8,036 bases of DNA, taken from contig CAZAJS010000059.1 in the NCBI GenBank assembly GCA_964485635.1, positions 1 through 8,036 of the forward strand, given 5' to 3'. The position numbers were made by a program, and so were the translations under genes. This stretch comes from CAZAJS01 sp964485635 (GTDB lineage: Bacteria; Pseudomonadota; Gammaproteobacteria; Francisellales; Francisellaceae). Of this stretch, positions 6,974 to 8,036 are shown piece after piece (within the stretch, counting starts at the first letter, position 1; every line of letters begins with the position of its first letter). The notes beneath the pieces are model-generated. The model was not told the origin of the DNA and did not search any database. It was given only the letters and a program-made list of their open reading frames with translations.

Positions 6974-7648
6974 CTAACGCCCCACTGGTCCGACAAAATC
7001 TAGCTTATATTTCACTTTGCGCCAATCCGGCATATAGGTGGCCATGTAATTTTGAAAGCCAAGGCCATGGTTCGGATAGGTCAGATGGGCAATTTCATGC
7101 AAAACAACATATTCAATGGCCCGTCGTGGATATTGAATTAACGCTTGATTCAAACTAATATGCCGCTTTTGTGGGTGACATGATCCCCAACGGGTGGTCA
7201 TTTTTTTGATTTTAAAAGTCACTGAATCTTGATACAAATGCCGGTATTGCTGAATGACTTTAGGAAAATAATTTTCAGCTTTCGCTCGATAAAAATCATC
7301 AATAATTTGGGCTTTTAAGGCATGGTTGTCAATCTGTTGACAATGAAGGTACAAAATCCCATTTTTGAGTACGGCATAATTTTGTTCAGCAGGTAAGACT
7401 TTTAAGCGATAACGTTTACCTAAATAAATAAAATCCTCACCACTACAATAGGTCCGTGGTGGCGTTTGACTGTTTTTAAAATTCGTCAGATGTTGTTGAA
7501 TCCATTCGCGACGTTTTTTCACGAGTGATTCAATATATTCATGTGAGGTTTGCCATGGTGCAACGACCTGGACTTGTAGTGTGGGCTTGACTTTAACGGT
7601 GACATGTTTGACATTTTTATAAACCACCTCATAGTCAAAATCAATCAT
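6974..7648 (-). CDS. YgjP/DUF45-type zinc metallopeptidase beside hsdR
   Basis: The 224-residue product has the layout of the YgjP (DUF45, M48-like) family. The N-terminal part has strands (VTVKVKPTLQVQVVAPW) and the helix VKKRREWIQQHL. Next come the conserved TTRWGSC (151-157) and the zinc site HEIAHLTYPNHG, with His184, Glu185, His188 and His194. A final PDWRKVKYKL segment is also typical. The three ligands and catalytic Glu are all present, so it could be active; the natural substrate of the family is not established. I start it at 7648. That start has GGGGTG seven bases upstream and overlaps the hsdR stop by 8 bases (ATGATTGA), a typical translational coupling. An upstream in-frame ATG at 7669 adds seven residues but has no visible ribosome site. 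Genes of this family often follow hsdR in type I restriction loci. The protein is probably cytoplasmic, with no signal peptide. Confidence 0.85.
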   Translation of the reverse strand: MIDFDYEVVYKNVKHVTVKVKPTLQVQVVAPWQTSHEYIESLVKKRREWIQQHLTNFKNSQTPPRTYCSGEDFIYLGKRYRLKVLPAEQNYAVLKNGILYLHCQQIDNHALKAQIIDDFYRAKAENYFPKVIQQYRHLYQDSVTFKIKKMTTRWGSCHPQKRHISLNQALIQYPRRAIEYVVLHEIAHLTYPNHGLGFQNYMATYMPDWRKVKYKLDFVGPVGR

Positions 7649-8036
7649 AGTTATGCACCCCAAGCTCATAGGCTTTAGCCAATAAGTCGTCTAGTTCGCT
7701 GTCAGCCGCAGCGATCAGATAATGGTTATAATAATAATCCTCAAGCTTTTGTTCGATAGCGTTTTTTACATCGATATTTTCTTTCCAATTTGGTTTTTTG
7801 ATGTATTGTTTAAATAACTGATCTAAGAAACATACAAAATCTAAATACGCCTCAGAAGTTGGCTGGAGGTTTAAATAGGCCTGCAATGTATCATAAAGGC
7901 TCTTTTAGGATTGGTATTAATCGAAGCTGGATAATTGGCCGCATTCGACTGGTCATGCTGTTGAACCTGATCTAAAACGTCTTTGGCCTTGTTTAAATAC
8001 TCTTGTTCTGATAAGCGTTTGTCTTTATAGTCCTGA
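7641..8036 (-). pseudogene. hsdR: HsdR type I restriction subunit, C-terminal end, frameshifted (cut by window edge)
   Basis: Two reading frames together give the C-terminal helical end of a type I restriction endonuclease R subunit. From 8035 the first frame reads QDYKDKRLSEQEYL, then KAKDVLDQVQQ, and ends in NPKRAF at 7895. It then runs into a stop at 7871-7873. The second frame continues the family sequence as YDTLQAYLNL, WKENIDVKNAIEQKLEDYYY and a natural TGA at 7641. The junction RAF|YDTLQAYL would be restored by one extra T in the TTT at 7895-7897. The break removes about 85 residues of the helical region that contacts the methyltransferase core. HsdR is the ATP-dependent translocase and nuclease subunit. 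Its motor and nuclease domains lie outside the window. A sequencing or assembly error is an alternative explanation. Confidence 0.8.

Noticed and set aside
6895..7158. Open frame of 87 codons on the plus strand.
   Set aside because: Most of it is antisense to the conserved zinc-site region of the peptidase, and its beginning covers the terminator hairpin.
7641..7886. A free-standing 81-residue gene starting at TTG 7886.
   Set aside because: The same frame continues upstream as YDT and matches the end of HsdR, so it is a frameshifted hsdR piece and not its own gene.

Overview
The window looks like chromosomal DNA of an AT-rich Gammaproteobacterium. YciB (septation protein A), the YciO-type branch of the Sua5/YrdC family, TldD and a 72-residue IF-1 close to the E. 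coli sequence all point to that class. I cannot name the genus. A low-GC Thiotrichales- or Legionellales-like lineage is only a guess. All genes lie on the minus strand except yciB.

Left part (1-2084), housekeeping. A minus-strand pair, yciO then tldD, is separated by 16 bases and probably co-transcribed. The tldD gene is cut by the left edge. The yciB gene diverges from yciO and converges on infA, with a likely terminator hairpin between yciB and infA. The infA gene has a well-formed promoter (TTGATT, 17 bp, CATAAT preceded by TGG). That promoter supports the standard 72-residue start rather than a longer one.

Centre (2509-6570), accessory. One 1353-residue lipoprotein gene fills half the window. 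It has a lipobox cysteine at residue 24. Two tandem copies of a unit of about 450 residues follow, each built from four beta-sandwich-like modules, three of them carrying a Cys pair. A further Cys-rich module comes next, then a cysteine-free region of six repeats that looks like a beta-propeller. It is probably an envelope or surface protein of unknown function. It has its own promoter candidate and is flanked by two intergenic stretches of about 400 bp.

Right part (6974-8036), remains of a type I restriction locus. The C-terminal end of HsdR is broken by a net one-base frameshift. It overlaps by 8 bases a YgjP/DUF45-type HExxH metallopeptidase gene, a common neighbour of hsdR. An inverted repeat after the peptidase gene probably ends that transcript.

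No tRNA, rRNA, CRISPR array, insertion sequence or attachment site was seen. The most notable items are the internally duplicated lipoprotein and the hsdR frameshift.
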